From: Alphaproteobacteria bacterium
Lineage (GTDB): Bacteria; Pseudomonadota; Alphaproteobacteria; Geminicoccales; Geminicoccaceae
Direction: 5' to 3'
NCBI GenBank assembly: GCA_026984595.1
Contig: JALSRW010000647.1
Coordinates: forward strand, 1-6,115
Length of the DNA stretch: 6,115 bases
The notes beneath the pieces are model-generated. The model searched no databases. It was not told the DNA's origin and was given only the letters and a program-made list of their open reading frames with translations. Position numbers and translations under genes: made by a program. This document shows positions 5,055-6,115 of this stretch, piece after piece; position 1 is the first letter of the stretch; the number at the start of each line of letters is the position of its first letter.

Positions 5055-6115
5055 ATGGCACGCCGCGGGCGGCGCCCGTCGACTGCCGTGGAGCTGCCCA
5101 CGGTCGAGGAAATCCTGCGCTTCGTCGACGCCCGGGGCGGACACGCCACCACCCGCGAAATCGCCCGTGCCTTCGGCATCACCGGTGCCGCGCGGGTGGC
5201 GCTGCGCCGCTATCTCCACCAGCTCCGCAAGGCCGGAACCCTGGGGCGTCCCGGCCGCCGGGTCCGGGGCGGCGGCGAGCTGCCGGCGGTGGCGGTGGTG
5301 GAAGTCACCGGCATCGACGAGGACGGCGAGCTCATCGGCGAGACCGCGGCGCTGCCCGGGGCCTCCTTGCGCATTCTCGTCGAATTCCTCGAAGGACCGG
5401 CGCCGGGAGTCGGCGACCGCGTGCTGGCGCGTCTCGAGCGGACCGCGGACGGTTTCATCGAGGCCCATCCCATCAAGCTCCTGCCGCGGCGCGCCCGCGA
5501 GGTGGTGGGGGTGGTCGAGCGTGCCCCCTGGGGGCTCGTTCTGCGACCCACGAGCCGCAAGGACGATCGCGAATACCGGATCACCGGCGACAGCGAGGCG
5601 GGACCGGGCGATCTCGTGCGTGCCCGCCTGCTCCACGCCCGCCCGCTGGCCGCCCCCGAGGCGCGCATCGTCGAACGCTTCGGCAAGGTCGACGATCCGC
5701 ACGCCATCAGCCCGGCGGTGGCCGCCCAGCACGGCATTCCCTCGGCCTTTCCGCGCCCGGCGCTGGAGCTGGCGGCCGAGGCGAAGCCGGTGGACCGGCG
5801 GGGACGCGCCGACCTCACCGATCTGCCGCTGGTGACCATCGACGGTGAGGACGCGCGGGATTTCGACGATGCGGTCTGGGCGACCCCCGACGCGGATCCC
5901 GCGAACCGCGGCGGCTACCGCCTCGTGGTGGCGATCGCCGATGTCGCCCATTACGTGCGGATCGGCGATGCGCTGGATCTCGAGGCGCGCGAGCGCGGCA
6001 ACTCCGTCTACTTCCCGGACCGGGCGATCCCGATGCTGCCCGAGGCCCTCTCCAACGAACTCTGTTCCCTCAAACCGGATGTCGAGCGCGCCTGTCTGGC
6101 CGCCGACATGCGCAT
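5055..6115 (+). CDS. rnr: Ribonuclease R, 3'-truncated by the window edge
   Basis: RNase R is a processive, magnesium-dependent 3'-to-5' exoribonuclease of the RNB (RNase II) family. It unwinds and degrades structured RNA and takes part in rRNA and tmRNA-linked decay. The first 353 codons are present; the rest of the RNB domain and the S1 domain lie beyond the window. Visible are a basic N-terminus, a winged-helix region (about 16-64: TVEEILRFV...TREIARAFGI...RRYLHQLRKAG), and two cold-shock-type OB segments (about 77-145 and 148-205). The start of the RNB domain carries the catalytic cluster IDGEDARDFDD, with D263, D269, D271 and D272 matching the four RNase II/R aspartates. IADVAHYV follows, then RGNSVYFPD with the base-stacking tyrosine Y319, then PMLPEALSNELCSL. 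Only 7 bp separate it from topA, so the two form an operon. The frame stays open to the last base. Identification is very secure. Confidence 0.97.
   Translation, partial: MARRGRRPSTAVELPTVEEILRFVDARGGHATTREIARAFGITGAARVALRRYLHQLRKAGTLGRPGRRVRGGGELPAVAVVEVTGIDEDGELIGETAALPGASLRILVEFLEGPAPGVGDRVLARLERTADGFIEAHPIKLLPRRAREVVGVVERAPWGLVLRPTSRKDDREYRITGDSEAGPGDLVRARLLHARPLAAPEARIVERFGKVDDPHAISPAVAAQHGIPSAFPRPALELAAEAKPVDRRGRADLTDLPLVTIDGEDARDFDDAVWATPDADPANRGGYRLVVAIADVAHYVRIGDALDLEARERGNSVYFPDRAIPMLPEALSNELCSLKPDVERACLAADMR

Noticed and set aside
2432..5182. A 916-codon open frame on the minus strand opposite topA, longer than topA itself.
   Set aside because: topA matches its family end to end with all catalytic residues. 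The antisense frame stays open because GC-rich third positions suppress stop codons, and its translation has low-complexity Gly/Ala/Leu/Arg character with no recognisable motif.
4821..5951. A 376-codon minus-strand open frame opposite the end of topA and rnr.
   Set aside because: It lies opposite the true rnr frame, which carries the RNase R catalytic aspartates. The antisense translation shows no family motif.
1..6115. Search for defence systems, mobile elements, CRISPR arrays, tRNAs, rRNA or retron-like repeats.
   Set aside because: Coding genes fill nearly the whole window and belong to housekeeping families. No direct-repeat arrays, terminal inverted repeats, transposase motifs or tRNA-like folds were seen by eye.

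Overview
This looks like an ordinary, very GC-rich chromosomal core region, most likely from an alphaproteobacterium (a Rhodospirillales-type lineage would fit, but that is inference). The evidence is the strong G/C preference at third codon positions and the order plsY, dprA, topA, rnr on one strand, which from general knowledge is a familiar alphaproteobacterial arrangement. The protein motifs also look alphaproteobacterial. No species can be named from the sequence alone.

Layout on the + strand: the window opens inside plsY (glycerol-3-phosphate acyltransferase; about 187 codons visible, true start upstream). Next is a minus-strand gene for a small class I SAM-dependent methyltransferase of unknown substrate. 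It converges on plsY, with the two stop codons directly abutting, and diverges from dprA, with about 34 bp between start codons. Then come dprA (DNA-processing protein with a C-terminal winged helix), a 77-bp gap, topA (DNA topoisomerase I, 863 aa), a 7-bp gap, and the first 353 codons of rnr (RNase R), which runs off the right edge.

The four + strand genes belong to housekeeping processes rather than one pathway: phospholipid synthesis (PlsY), handling of incoming single-stranded DNA for RecA (DprA), relaxation of negative supercoils (TopA) and degradation of structured RNA (RNase R). topA and rnr are almost certainly cotranscribed, and probably translationally coupled, because the rnr ribosome-binding site overlaps the topA stop codon. 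dprA cannot simply be read from the plsY promoter in sense without crossing an antisense gene, so it probably has its own promoter; a weak candidate lies inside the 5' end of the methyltransferase gene.

The window is almost entirely coding. I found no RNA genes, insertion sequences, CRISPR arrays, phage genes, attachment sites, origins or convincing rho-independent terminators, and no gap longer than 77 bp. I saw no clear previously undescribed system. The most noteworthy points are the inverted methyltransferase gene inside an otherwise familiar cluster, its extremely tight junctions on both sides, and the topA leader, which has a perfect 13-bp dyad and no recognisable Shine-Dalgarno sequence.
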